From Onthophagus taurus (lineage: Eukaryota; Arthropoda; Insecta; Coleoptera; Scarabaeidae), in NCBI RefSeq assembly GCF_036711975.1, contig NC_091971.1:31875501-31939500 (forward strand): 64,000 nt of DNA, given 5' to 3'. The position numbers and the translations under genes were made by a program. Each line of letters opens with the position of its first letter. Position 1 is the first letter of the stretch. This document shows, in pieces, positions 1 to 10,879 of this stretch. The notes beneath the pieces were generated by a model. The model saw only the letters and a program-made list of their open reading frames with translations. It had not been told where the DNA came from and made no database searches.

Positions 1-3000
1 TAAAATCTACTGGTGGGTAGTTCACCCCCGCGGTCCCTATGCAAGTGAAAATTGTTAACGGATATTTGATTCTAATGTAGTCTAGAAGATTTGTGTAAAG
101 TTTGGTTCGGATCTTCGACCGAATAAGGGCGGTAGGGGTAATTAAAATCTACTGGTGGGTAGTTCACCCCCGCGGTCCCTATGCAAGTGAAAATTGTTAA
201 CGGATATTTGATTCTAATGTAGTCTAGAAGATTTGTGTAAAGTTTGGTTCGGATCTTCGACCGAATAAGGGCGGTAGGGGTAATTAAAATCTACTGGTGG
301 GTAGTTCACCCCCGCGGTCCCTATGCAAGTGAAAATTGTTAACGGATATTTGATTCTAATGTAGTCTAGAAGATTTGTGTAAAGTTTGGTTCGGATCTTC
401 GACCGAATAAGGGCGGTAGGGGTAATTAAAATCTACTGGTGGGTAGTTCACCCCCGCGGTCCCTATGGAAGTGAAAATTGTTAACGGATATTTGATTCTA
501 ATGTAGTCTAGAAGATTTGTGTAAAGTTTGGTTCGGATCTTCGACCGAATAAGGGCGGTAGGGGTAATTAAAATCTACTGGTGGGTAGTTCACCCCCGCG
601 GTCCCTATGCAAGTGAAAATTGTTAACGGATATTTGATTCTAATGTAGTCTAGAAGATTTGTGTAAAGTTTGGTTCGGATCTTCGACCGAATAAGGGCGG
701 TAGGGGTAATTAAAATCTACTGGTGGGTAGTTCACCCCCGCGGTCCCTATGCAAGTGAAAATTGTTAACGGATATTTGATTCTAATGTAGTCTAGAAGAT
801 TTGTGTAAAGTTTGGTTCGGATCTTCGACCGAATAAGGGCGGTAGGGGTAATTAAAATCTACTGGTGGGTAGTTCACCCCCGCGGTCCCTATGCAAGTGA
901 AAATTGTTAACGGATATTTGATTCTAATGTAGTCTAGAAGATTTGTGTAAAGTTTGGTTCGGATCTTCGACCGAATAAGGGCGGTAGGGGTAATTAAAAT
1001 CTACTGGTGGGTAGTTCACCCCCGCGGTCCCTATGCAAGTGAAAATTGTTAACGGATATTTGATTCTAATGTAGTCTAGAAGATTTGTGTAAAGTTTGGT
1101 TCGGATCTTCGACCGAATAAGGGCGGTAGGGGTAATTAAAATCTACTGGTGGGTAGTTCACCCCCGCGGTCCCTATGGAAGTGAAAATTGTTAACGGATA
1201 TTTGATTCTAATGTAGTCTAGAAGATTTGTGTAAAGTTTGGTTCGGATCTTCGACCGAATAAGGGCGGTAGGGGTAATTAAAATCTACTGGTGGGTAGTT
1301 CACCCCCGCGGTCCCTATGCAAGTGAAAATTGTTAACGGATATTTGATTCTAATGTAGTCTAGAAGATTTGTGTAAAGTTTGGTTCGGATCTTCGACCGA
1401 ATAAGGGCGGTAGGGGTAATTAAAATCTACTGGTGGGTAGTTCACCCCCGCGGTCCCTATGGAAGTGAAAATTGTTAACGGATATTTGATTCTAATGTAG
1501 TCTAGAAGATTTGTGTAAAGTTTGGTTCGGATCTTCGACCGAATAAGGGCGGTAGGGGTAATTAAAATCTACTGGTGGGTAGTTCACCCCCGCGGTCCCT
1601 ATGCAAGTGAAAATTGTTAACGGATATTTGATTCTAATGTAGTCTAGAAGATTTGTGTAAAGTTTGGTTCGGATCTTCGACCGAATAAGGGCGGTAGGGG
1701 TAATTAAAATCTACTGGTGGGTAGTTCACCCCCGCGGTCCCTATGCAAGTGAAAATTGTTAACGGATATTTGATTCTAATGTAGTCTAGAAGATTTGTGT
1801 AAAGTTTGGTTCGGATCTTCGACCGAATAAGGGCGGTAGGGGTAATTAAAATCTACTGGTGGGTAGTTCACCCCCGCGGTCCCTATGCAAGTGAAAATTG
1901 TTAACGGATATTTGATTCTAATGTAGTCTAGAAGATTTGTGTAAAGTTTGGTTCGGATCTTCGACCGAATAAGGGCGGTAGGGGTAATTAAAATCTACTG
2001 GTGGGTAGTTCACCCCCGCGGTCCCTATGCAAGTGAAAATTGTTAACGGATATTTGATTCTAATGTAGTCTAGAAGATTTGTGTAAAGTTTGGTTCGGAT
2101 CTTCGACCGAATAAGGGCGGTAGGGGTAATTAAAATCTACTGGTGGGTAGTTCACCCCCGCGGTCCCTATGCAAGTGAAAATTGTTAACGGATATTTGAT
2201 TCTAATGTAGTCTAGAAGATTTGTGTAAAGTTTGGTTCGGATCTTCGACCGAATAAGGGCGGTAGGGGTAATTAAAATCTACTGGTGGGTAGTTCACCCC
2301 CGCGGTCCCTATGCAAGTGAAAATTGTTAACGGATATTTGATTCTAATGTAGTCTAGAAGATTTGTGTAAAGTTTGGTTCGGATCTTCGACCGAATAAGG
2401 GCGGTAGGGGTAATTAAAATCTACTGGTGGGTAGTTCACCCCCGCGGTCCCTATGCAAGTCAAAATTGTTAACGGATATTTGATTCTAATGTACTCTAGA
2501 AGATTTGTGTAAAGTTTGGTTCGGATCTTCGACCGAATAAGGGCGGTAGGGGTAATTAAAATCTACTGGTGGGTAGTTCACCCCCGCGGTCCCTATGCAA
2601 GTGAAAATTGTTAACGGATATTTGATTCTAATGTAGTCTAGAAGATTTGTGTAAAGTTTGGTTCGGATCTTCGACCGAATAAGGGCGGTAGGGGTAATTA
2701 AAATCTACTGGTGGGTAGTTCACCCCCGCGGTCCCTATGCAAGTGAAAATTGTTAACGGATATTTGATTCTAATGTAGTCTAGAAGATTTGTGTAAAGTT
2801 TGGTTCGGATCTTCGACCGAATAAGGGCGGTAGGGGTAATTAAAATCTACTGGTGGGTAGTTCACCCCCGCGGTCCCTATGCAAGTGAAAATTGTTAACG
2901 GATATTTGATTCTAATGTAGTCTAGAAGATTTGTGTAAAGTTTGGTTCGGATCTTCGACCGAATAAGGGCGGTAGGGGTAATTAAAATCTACTGGTGGGT

Positions 3001-3266
3001 AGTTCACCCCCGCGGTCCCTATGCAAGTCAAAATTGTTAACGGATATTTGATTCTAATGTACTCTAGAAGATTTGTGTAAAGTTTGGTTCGGATCTTCGA
3101 CCGAATAAGGGCGGTAGGGGTAATTAAAATCTACTGGTGGGTAGTTCACCCCCGCGGTCCCTATGCAAGTGAAAATTGTTAACGGATATTTGATTCTAAT
3201 GTAGTCTAGAAGATTTGTGTAAAGTTTGGTTCGGATCTTCAACCGAATAAGGGCGGTAGAGTAAAT
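1..3266. repeat. 142-bp satellite DNA array, 23 near-identical copies
   Basis: The unit starts TAAAATCTACTGGTGGGTAG and recurs every 142 bp without gaps from position 1 (1, 143, 285 ... 3125). Copies are almost identical. Recurrent variants: C to G at unit position 42 in copies 4, 9 and 11 (468, 1178, 1462), and a linked pair of G to C changes at unit positions 47 and 80 in copies 18 and 22 (2461/2494 and 3029/3062). Each unit carries a short inverted repeat, TTCGG...CCGAA, around ATCTTCGA. The array probably continues upstream of the window. Length and homogeneity fit the major Tenebrio molitor satellite as I remember it; the species call is inference. The 62-codon minus-strand frame at the array end is not a gene. 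Confidence 0.97.
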
Positions 3267-3408
3267 TATAATCTACTGCGGGGTAGTTCACCCCCGCGGA
3301 CCCTTTGCAAGCGGAATTTCTTTCGATAAATATACTTCTTATCATGCCTAGAAGGCGTATATAAAGTTTAGTTCGGATCTTCGAACCAATACGGGAGCTG
3401 GAGCCAGT
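3267..3408. repeat. Diverged terminal copy of the 142-bp satellite
   Basis: The phase of the array continues for one more unit, but this copy differs at many positions (for example CCCTTTGCAAGCGGAATTTC where the others read CCCTATGCAAGTGAAAATTG). Such a degenerate last unit is expected at an array edge, where homogenisation by unequal exchange fails. Confidence 0.9.
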
Positions 3409-3625
3409 TATTTTAATTAAAATTGCTGATTGTACCTTGATATTAGTGATAAATATATTTTAATTTTGTCTAATTACTTTTAATATACTGTAATTAACTT
3501 CTTAAGTTGATAATGTAATGTTTCTTTGTTTGAAAAAATTGGACCCCCGTGTGTCCGGTATTACGGACGTCTATGGGCGTTCGGGTATCATCGGAAATTT
3601 TTACTGCTATCTTTTACTGCTGTCT
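3409..3625. other. AT-rich flank, nothing recognised
   Basis: Short AT-rich sequence between the satellite edge and a mariner remnant. I see no gene, RNA or element end. Confidence 0.5.
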
Positions 3626-3880
3626 TCACACCGGTATATCAACGTATCTCCTTCCTGTCAAAGTGCCTTCATAGAATATTGGCCCAATTATTTGACTCCC
3701 TATTAAACCACACCACACATTAATACTCAATTGTATTTGAGGATTTCTGCGATGAACAATAAATACGTTTTCACAAGACCAATAGTGCATATTTTTAGGA
3801 TTAAACATTCCTCTATTTGAAAATTTGGCTTCATCGGTATACAAAATGCATCTTAAAAAGTTCTTATTTTGCCTACACAT
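3626..3880 (-). pseudogene. Mariner-superfamily transposase fragment
   Basis: Reads minus strand as a piece of a Tc1/mariner-superfamily DDE transposase. It has the first catalytic aspartate in YTDEAKF, then a HYWS box and INVWCGLIGSQIIGPIFYEG, which is typical of insect mariner-like catalytic domains. The second and third acidic residues and the N-terminal helix-turn-helix are absent, so it is a non-functional scrap. It is related to the longer copies at 12499-13119, 41841-42864 and 57244-57695. Confidence 0.8.
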
Positions 3881-5114
3881 ATCTGCCGATCCATTAATAA
3901 AAGATTAGCCTCCGTCCTTTCAGTGTCACCATGTAAGAATGTTTCCACTGGTACTTATAGGGCACAAATTTATCTTTTTTTGGAATTCTCTATATTGTAC
4001 ATAATTTTAAACCACTGTCGTTTGCTGTCGTCTTTATGTAATTTAGGGAGTGAATAAAGCTTCGGAATATTAGGTAAGTTATTTTATTAGTGTTAAACAT
4101 GATATTTGTTAAATTTTTAAATTGACTAACTTTATTAATTTTCAAACTATTTTCTTTAAAGTTTTTTACGTTATCTTCATCTCTTCTCTTCTTAAGATTT
4201 TCAATCTTCTTGTCTTCCTTCTTCTGTCCTCACCCCCGCAGATAATTGCTTCGCTTCTCCCATTGACTACAATCTCATCCACTTCCAAGTAATGGTAAAC
4301 TTCTCGAAGTTCACGTTGTTTCATGGCGAGTCCCTTGTATGTAGTATTTAAGGTTTTGAAGTATTATGTGATTCTTGGTTGAAGTTTTCAGTTTTGAACA
4401 TTTTATTTTAACAAAGTTGGGTGTGACTTTTTCTTTAATACATCTATTTATGAAGTTTATATGATTTTTAGTAATCTCGAGTTTCTTGTCTCATCAAGCC
4501 ATGGATTATATTTGAGGTATTGAAATGTTGAATATTGTAATTATCCATGTTGCAAGGTGTATGTTAATAAAAGCCAAAAATTAACCTCTTACTTGCGTTT
4601 ATTCAGATTTGCATCGATACTAGTTTCGAGATATCAACGAAAGTAAGTAATTATTTGCTACTTAAAGGAACCTTAACTACTCTAAAGTAACATTAACTAC
4701 TTGCTACCTGAAGTAACTTTAACTACTTGCGTACGCTTTTACATGTTCGACCTTTAACCTCTGTTTGTGGTGACGCCTGAGAAGTTCCTTCTATACATGA
4801 GTAGGCTCATTTAATGGAATTTTACTTTTTTTAGTACTTGAAATTTCTTTATGATTGCGTAGATACACCAAATAATAAAAATTATATATGAAACTATTAC
4901 AAAACCTACGGTAGGAGTTGCCGCCAGACCTATCAAAGCCAGATTTCTAAGACATTTAATACTTTCGTTACGCTAATTAAAAACAAATAAGCTTGATTTA
5001 ATTTTTTTTTTGATCAATTTCGTACTGTCGGTGAATTTTGCACCTCGCCTTCAAAATCAACAAAAACAATCGTTTGTTGTTTTATAACAAAATTTTGCTA
5101 ACGTGCGAGATATG
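3881..5114. other. Intergenic AT-rich stretch with a small tandem repeat
   Basis: No coding sequence recognised. Between about 4640 and 4735 there are two clear and one weaker copy of a roughly 26-bp unit containing AAGTAACWTTAACTACTTGC. The remainder shows nothing I can name, up to the start of the Harbinger element at 5115. Confidence 0.6.
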
Positions 5115-5369
5115 GGGTGGTATGAATAAAGGAGAGTAAAACCTTATACTCGCAAAATTTCGAGCATTTGCTACATATTTTATGAATAAAAATGTAAGTA
5201 AAAGCTTTTACTCAACACTTTCCTCTGAGCATGAGCATCTACTTACTTTTAAGCATATGCTCCGATTGATATGAATAAAACGGAGGTTTTGCTTCACATT
5301 TTGAGCATATGCTCGATAAAATGTGCATCTAGTTCAGTACTAGATGCACCCTTTCAGTGGTCGGTAATA

Positions 5370-6377
5370 ATGGCAGAGTTTATTAATTTACGGGCAGAAA
5401 AACATTACAAAGTACGAAGAGGAGCTGATAACCGAGATTTTAAATCACTTTACCGGTTTGAGGAAGAAAATTTGCATTACATTGCAACACACTTTATGGG
5501 CGAGAACAACGAAAGAAGAGGAGGTGCTCTTTCGTCGGACCTTAAAATTAAGATATTTTTACGGTATATGGCCAATCCTGGTTTCCAAACTGGTGTTGCT
5601 GAAGAATTGGGAATTCATCAGTCGACAGTATCAAAAACAATTACGTTCGTGATTAACAAAATACTCGAAAAAGCTCCTTTATAGATCAAATTTCCGTCAA
5701 CGTTGAACCAAGTAAACGAAGCACAGGAGAGGTGGCAGGAGACATTTCAATTTCCATGTGCGATAGGCGTAATTGATTGCACACACGTTCAAATATTGAA
5801 ACCTATCCATCACGGTGATGAATACATCAACAGAAAGGGGTTGGCGACTTTAAATGTGCAAGCAACGTGCAACTCCAAAGAAATCTTTACTAGTGTTGAT
5901 GCAAGTTGGCCGGGTTCTGTGCATGACGCTAGAATTTGGAGAAATTCTGAAACACGTTTGATTATGCAACAATTCCCTGGTGCAATATTATTAGGAGATG
6001 ACGGTTATGGTTTGGAACCGTGGCTAATGACACCATTTCGGAACCCAAATAACGAATCTGAAAGAACTTACAACAGATTGTTTAAGAGAGAAAGGGTGAT
6101 TATCGAAAGATGTTTCGGCCAACTTAAGCGAAGATTTCCAATTCTAAAATATATGTGCCGTGTTAAATTGGAAAGAGTCCCTTCCGTTATTGTTTGTTGC
6201 ATTGTACTACACAACATTGCCAAATATTTAGGAGATGCAGATTTTCCTGATGATGATGATGAAGAAAATCTCAATAACGGCGAAGAATATGAATTAGAAG
6301 AAGATCGTCTTCTTCAGCGTGCAAGAGAGCGAAGACTTGAAATAGCTGATGTTATCTTTACACAGAATTTGAGGTAG
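5370..6377 (+). pseudogene. Harbinger transposase (DDE), one nonsense codon
   Basis: HARBI1-type transposase that would cut and paste the surrounding element. I start it at ATG 5370 (MAEFIN...); an in-frame ATG at 5271 exists but precedes the family-like region. An N-terminal helix-turn-helix is visible as FQTGVAEELGIHQSTVSKTI. Catalytic residues: D in GVIDCTHVQ, D in LLGDDGYG, E in IERCFGQLKRRF. The frame is continuous except for TAG at 5682-5684, where the family has a tryptophan (TGG to TAG) just before IKFPST. An acidic tail follows, then a stop at 6375-6377. Otherwise full length (about 335 codons), so inactivation looks recent. Confidence 0.93.
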
Positions 6378-6826
6378 AAGTTTGTGTATTATAAGAGTTT
6401 GAAATAATTAAAATAAAAAACATATATATTGATATTTTTATTAAATACTTATGCTTTACAAATTTAAATATACAAAAAAATATTTTTATGCGCCGTACAA
6501 CAATAACAAAAATAAAATGCTTCTGGTACAAATTATAACCCTTAAGAATGTAATGTTTTATTTATGTTAAATAAAGAGAAAATTCTTAGTATGAAATGTT
6601 TTTTTTAATTCCTACAATAACTCAGAAAAAAAACGTGTTATATGAAATAAAGATAAAATTCTTGTATAGCAAGTCTTTTTCCTACAATAGCCCTTAAGAA
6701 AAATCATTTTATAAAAATAACAAATATCCCTTAACAAAAAACATGTTTTGTAAATGTAATCTTTGCATGGAATCATATCATATTGTTAGTACCAAAGTAT
6801 CTATCTAAACCAAATTTATTATTTCT

Positions 6827-7754
6827 TTAAAGCACTGCGTACCTAGGTACATCATTATCGTTTTCGTTTCCATCAGGCTCATAATAAGAGCGACCGGTAT
6901 TGGATTTTTGCATCATTTCTCGATAATACTGCCTTTGAACACGAGTGGTCTCCAATTGTTCGATAAGTACCAATCGTTGCAATTCCTGAGTAGTGAGTTT
7001 GGAAGTTTCTTCTGTTTCATATGTTTCTAAATTCTTCTTCGTTTGATGTTTTGTAGGTCGAGGTGGCACAAGGGAAGCTATTTGGGGCCTAAATTCATCC
7101 GTCTGCTCAGACTCAAGCAATATAGAAGATGATAAATCTTCGTTGTTTTTGTTTATTTTGGTGGTAGGAGGTCCAATACTTTTTGCTCCTATAATAAAAA
7201 CGGAACATATTTAGCCATTAGTTTAAAATTATGAATGAAAATAACTACCTATTTCATATTTCGTACAAATTTTTAGTGTTTCAAAGAGCCATTTTTTATA
7301 CATCTAGTTAGGTAAGTTATGTAAAGAATTAACTTTAACAAAGTTTTATGAATATATACGCGATACATATATTTGTATAATATAAACAGGTTAAATAAAA
7401 TACATACTTACCAGGAATTTTGCTTATAGTCGGATTATCCTCTCCATCCATTAATTCGTGCAAAATTTTTTCCCACTGGCATAAAACGATTTTTTTATTC
7501 CCGGTTTTGTTTTTGTCCACTTTGCTTTTTAGCCTCGTTTTTATATTGTTTACTTTTTTCATCAATTGAGAAGAGGTTAATGGTTTTCCCAATTGACGTT
7601 CTAACTCAAGAACTGATTGCCTCAAGGCTTCATCTTTCAATGTTTTTTTCTGCGGAATTTGTGTTTTCCATAGAATTTCCGGCCTTTTTTGCAACTGCAA
7701 TGCTACTAGCAAATTGTTGCTTGATACATCGTCACCATTTTCTTCTGCCGACAT
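6827..7754 (-). CDS. Harbinger Myb/SANT-like accessory protein, two exons
   Basis: Second Harbinger gene, convergent with the transposase. Such proteins bind the element ends and bring the transposase to the nucleus and target (family knowledge). Exon 1 is 7754-7412 (MSAEENGDD..., Myb/SANT-like region with QWEKILHEL). Donor GTAAGT lies at 7411-7406, acceptor AG at 7190-7189, exon 2 is 7188-6827. The splice rejoins the frame in phase 1 as KIPG/AKSIGPP and gives about 234 residues. Exon 2 holds a charged helical stretch (LTTQELQRLVLIEQLETTRV) of the kind used for partner contact. No disruption seen. Confidence 0.82.
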
Positions 7755-7904
7755 TGTTGTCTTACAAATTACTGGTTTATACAAAGCATTAAACTTCTAA
7801 GGGTATAATTCTTATACTCGGACCTTTTACTTTCAGCATAAGCTTATAGCTGTTGCTTATACTTAAGAGCATTTGCTCGCTTTTTATTCATACCACCCAT
7901 GGTT

Positions 7905-8330
7905 TTATTCCATCGACATGCACGGTGTCGTAATGGATGTTTTTCGTCGAGTAATCTTAATTTCGTAATTCAAATCGTTAAACTTTTTTGTAATTTTGTA
8001 TGGACCTAGCCATTTAACCAATAATTTTTCGGAGATACCTATGTTCCTTACAGGTGTATAAACTAATACTTAACCTCCTACAGCATAACACGTTTTTCGT
8101 CGGTTCCTATCAAACCCGGTTTTTTTATCTCTTCTGTTCTACCTATCGCTCTTTCGAACGTTTTACAGCAGTATTACATTGCCATCATACTTGCGATCGT
8201 TCCATTAAAATGTTCCGTTAATCTGTTGGTTCTGGGGCGGTAAGCGGTTGTAAAAGCCTAAGGCTTTTAATAATTCCGTCACTACCATTGACACAAAGCA
8301 TTTTCCTCTATCGCTTAAAATGGTCTCCGT
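7905..8330 (-). pseudogene. Gypsy-like integrase C-terminal remnant
   Basis: Minus-strand translation with several stops and frameshifts gives ILSDRGKCFVSMVVTELLKA, a retroviral-type integrase core, followed by a segment with GISEKLLVKWLGPYKITKKF, the integrase C-terminal domain of Ty3/Gypsy elements. The frame ends near 7908, just beside the Harbinger right end. Together with the Gag remnant upstream on the same strand it forms an internally deleted Gypsy copy lacking protease, reverse transcriptase and RNase H. Confidence 0.75.
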
Positions 8331-8556
8331 GTTTACAAACAATGTAAAATTTTTGTACTAGACAAAGGTACGAGTGTGTAACCTCATTAACGGCGTAAAT
8401 ATAATTTTCTAGAATAGGCGACGGTTGTTGACCACAAATTTTGTCTGCTAATGAAAAATGAACTATTTGCGTATTACCGCTGAAACTTGATAGTTTCTGT
8501 TGCAAAATTTATTTCTAATTTATTGATTTTTATTAAAATCGATACCTAAAATCATA

Positions 8557-9035
8557 TCAATTAAAACAATTAATCCGACCATCGGCTGTTCGTCCTGATT
8601 CTCTTTTCGTAAAGTTATCGTTCTTTTTAATAACGGATTGAAAAATTGTTTGGCTCCCTGAAGTTGATGGTCCAAATGTGGATTGATCCAACAAGAAAGC
8701 TGTCGCTTCTACCTTTCGGATGTTATTCCGGAACTCTTCTACGGTTTGGTTGTCCATTAGATGTACCTTTTCCAGGATCAGTCCCTTAAGGATGAATCTT
8801 ATTTCTCTTGTTCTGTCATGTTTGCGGTGACCTCATTGCCGCCTAACTTGAGTATTTCATGGAAATACTTCGAAACATCTTCTTTGTCTCCTTGCATCCT
8901 CGTCGACAGACGGTAAGTGTAGTTGCTCGTCGTGCGTGACGTTTGTGAAGACATTTCTTAACTCCGTCAACACCTCTTCAAAATCGTCCATTTCTTCTTC
9001 AACGATCTCAAACCAATCCAATGCAACACCTCTTA
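8557..9035 (-). pseudogene. Gypsy-like Gag remnant, 3' part
   Basis: Minus strand reads RGVALDWFEIVEEEMDDFEE and then LTELRNVFTN, a retrotransposon Gag (capsid) block, and further downstream TVEEFRNNIRKVEATAFLLDQ. The reading frame breaks around 8850. The 5' part of the same Gag lies at 9553-10049; the two are separated by an inserted Harbinger derivative (9036-9552). Confidence 0.72.
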
Positions 9036-9280
9036 AGGTGTGTCCAAACATTGCGCGGCAGCAACACGCGGCGTTTGTCGGACACAATTCTGCCGCGCAC
9101 CTGTTTGGACGTATCAACGGATCTATTGTAACTTTAGCCCTCCAAAGGTTTAGGGCAAATGTTGGGTCCTCAATGAACTTTAGTATTGTCCTGAGGTCTT
9201 GAACCTTTATGTCGGTAGGTAACAAGGGAGTTTTATTGAAGCCGCGCACTTTAGTTTATGTCAAAACAAAATGAATTCAT

Positions 9281-9403
9281 TCATATTTTGTCCCATAGGT
9301 CTTCACGTTTAATTTTGTTGTAGTAATCTTTTTTTTGTTGATCCCACAACATCGTCAACGATCCATATACTTCAATTAAACGAATCGATGTTTCGTTATC
9401 CAT
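9281..9403 (-). pseudogene. MADF-domain fragment within the Harbinger derivative
   Basis: Minus strand encodes about 40 residues that resemble the first half of a MADF DNA-binding domain: RLIEVYGSLTMLWDQQKKDY, then YNKIKREDLWDKI before a stop. MADF or Myb-like proteins are the second gene of Harbinger elements, so this is probably a remnant of that gene kept in a deleted copy. Too short to be a functional protein. Confidence 0.65.
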
Positions 9404-9426
9404 CTTTTTGTATACGGCAACATACA

Positions 9427-9473
9427 ATTTGTGGGTAATCGTATGTGGACCGTACATACGATTACCCACAAAT
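9427..9473. repeat. Perfect 20-bp-arm hairpin
   Basis: ATTTGTGGGTAATCGTATGT at 9427-9446 is followed by a 7-nt loop and its exact reverse complement at 9454-9473. It lies inside the 517-bp Harbinger derivative. Confidence 0.95.
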
Positions 9474-9552
9474 GTTTACTGCAAATGTTCGTTAGCAATA
9501 GCTGGAACACGATATGCAGCGCTCGAATGCCGCGCAATGTCTGGACACACCT

Positions 9553-10049
9553 TTAAAAAGCACGGCAATTGTACCAACTTCGTTTCGTCCGACCACTTGT
9601 TAGCACTTGCGGTTTTCTTATAATTCTTTGTGAATTCTTCCGATACATCTTCTTTTGTTTTATTGAACGCTATCGGCCTAAGAAGAGCCTGTATTCTTTC
9701 TAGATCATTTCCGTTCTCATGTATTTCTTATGCTTCTACCATTTCTGGTTCTCTATTCACTCGCTGTTGAATCGATTGACTCATAAGATCACAGATATCG
9801 ATAGTACCGTGGTTTTCCTTTTTGCCGCGGCGTCTGTGCTGTTAAATTTAGAGTCGGAGGTGATGATACAGTTGCACGCTTCCTTTTTCCATCACCATTG
9901 TCTCCAATAGAACGTAGGGGTTGCTCAATGACAGTTTTTTCACCATCGATTGAAAGTTTTCCATAACAATCCAGTTGAGTGGTGAACTCTTCGTTTTCAC
10001 TAGGAGCAGATCCATCATCCTGACTTTCCAAATTTTCGTCTGATATCAT
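9553..10049 (-). pseudogene. Gypsy-like Gag remnant, 5' part
   Basis: Begins at ATG 10049 (MISDENLESQDDG...), an acidic N-terminus, then continues after frameshifts and stops as ALLRPIAFNKTKEDVSEEF and ANKWSDETKLVQLPCFLKG, a capsid-like Gag segment. It is cut at 9555 by the Harbinger derivative, beyond which the Gag resumes at 9035. Confidence 0.7.
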
Positions 10050-10156
10050 TATACAATTAATCCACCACGTGGCACGTACTACGCGAAAAACTCTGTGCTC
10101 GACGCCGCACGTGTGCGTACAGACGCGAGTCGTGCTGCGCAGTCGTGTGATGAATT

Positions 10157-10730
10157 TGTAATAAACTGTTTTTAATTCCTTTAATTAAATGTGGCGGATC
10201 AAATATTATATAAAAATTAATCGACAATTTTGTAACATTTTCGATTGATATATTCGGTTTCATTGACAGAATTTTTCATTAAATAGCTGATTGCAGCAAC
10301 ATTTGATGACCCTTGAGCACTTACCGAACAAATGATTTTCAAACCAAGTGCACTAAATTTTCGAACAATTGTTTTAATCATTGGCACTAAATCTATAGTT
10401 TTTATAGTGCCTTTTGTGAAACCGTAAACTGTGGATTGCTTCCAGTTTCTAGCCACACCTTTTAACATAAACACGATTCTTTCCGCAATTCTTTCTGACG
10501 ATGTATCGCCCAAATCATCAAATTCTGCAAATAAATACTTCTTCTATTAAACGAAATATGAGGCTGAATCGCCATTTCATCGAACATTAAAATGCACAAT
10601 TTTTCCTTATCTGTGAAAAGCTTTTCTGTGAAGCGGCAACTGTGTCTCTTGCACATTTTTAACAATGTGGTGTTGGTCGTCCAGCTAAACGAATTTGGGC
10701 TTTTATAAATTCAGCAACATGTGAACTCAT
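10157..10730 (-). pseudogene. P-element transposase remnant A
   Basis: Minus-strand frames together resemble the P-element/THAP9 transposase: MSSHVAEFIKAQIRLAG near the start, LCILMFDEMAIQPHISFN (first catalytic D region), FMLKGVARNWKQSTVYGFTK with GTIKTIDLVPMIKTI, and FDPPHLIKGIKNSLL (second acidic region). At least two frame changes are present. Downstream of the last block the sequence passes into GC-rich unrelated DNA (about 10060-10150), so the 3' end is lost. A second, longer P-like copy is at 32966-35020. Confidence 0.82.
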
Positions 10731-10879
10731 TTTTTGTAAGAGTGCAATTTTCCTTTTTGTTTCAAATTACCACGTTTTAATCTTCTTACAGATTACCTTA
10801 ATGCAATGGTTTTTTTGTAGAGCTTGTTTGCTTTTGGGCTTATGTCGGTTTGTCTGGTTTAATATTTTAAAACTACATA

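Larger units (their letters stand above)
5115..7898. mobile_element. PIF/Harbinger element 1, both ends present
   Basis: A 2784-bp element bounded by perfect 16-bp inverted repeats (GGGTGGTATGAATAAA at 5115-5130, its complement at 7883-7898) and flanked by a 3-bp direct repeat ATG (5112-5114 and 7899-7901), the target-duplication length of Harbinger elements. Inside are a plus-strand transposase and a convergent minus-strand Myb-like gene, the standard two-gene layout. Near the left end the motif TATGAATAAA recurs (5121, about 5182 and 5271), and near both ends GAGCAT/ATGCTC words recur, including the palindrome GAGCATATGCTC at 5303-5314. These are candidate transposase-binding sites. Confidence 0.93.
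9036..9552. mobile_element. Non-autonomous Harbinger derivative inserted in Gag
   Basis: Inverted termini AGGTGTGTCCRRACATTGCG sit at 9036 (rightward) and 9552 (leftward), about 25 bp long and nearly identical. They are flanked by TTA on both sides (9033-9035 and 9553-9555), a Harbinger-type 3-bp duplication. Joining the flanks restores the Gag frame around LKGVA/LRGVA, which shows the insertion directly. A further inverted copy of the terminus at 9090-9110 gives the low end a fold-back. The 517-bp body contains a MADF-domain fragment and a perfect hairpin. Confidence 0.85.

Noticed and set aside
3054..3242. 62-codon minus-strand frame in the satellite
   Set aside because: Arises from two linked variants in one satellite copy; no start context, no conservation expected.
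1..3266. Tandem repeats resembling a CRISPR array
   Set aside because: Units abut with no variable spacers, unit length is 142 bp, and the genome is eukaryotic.
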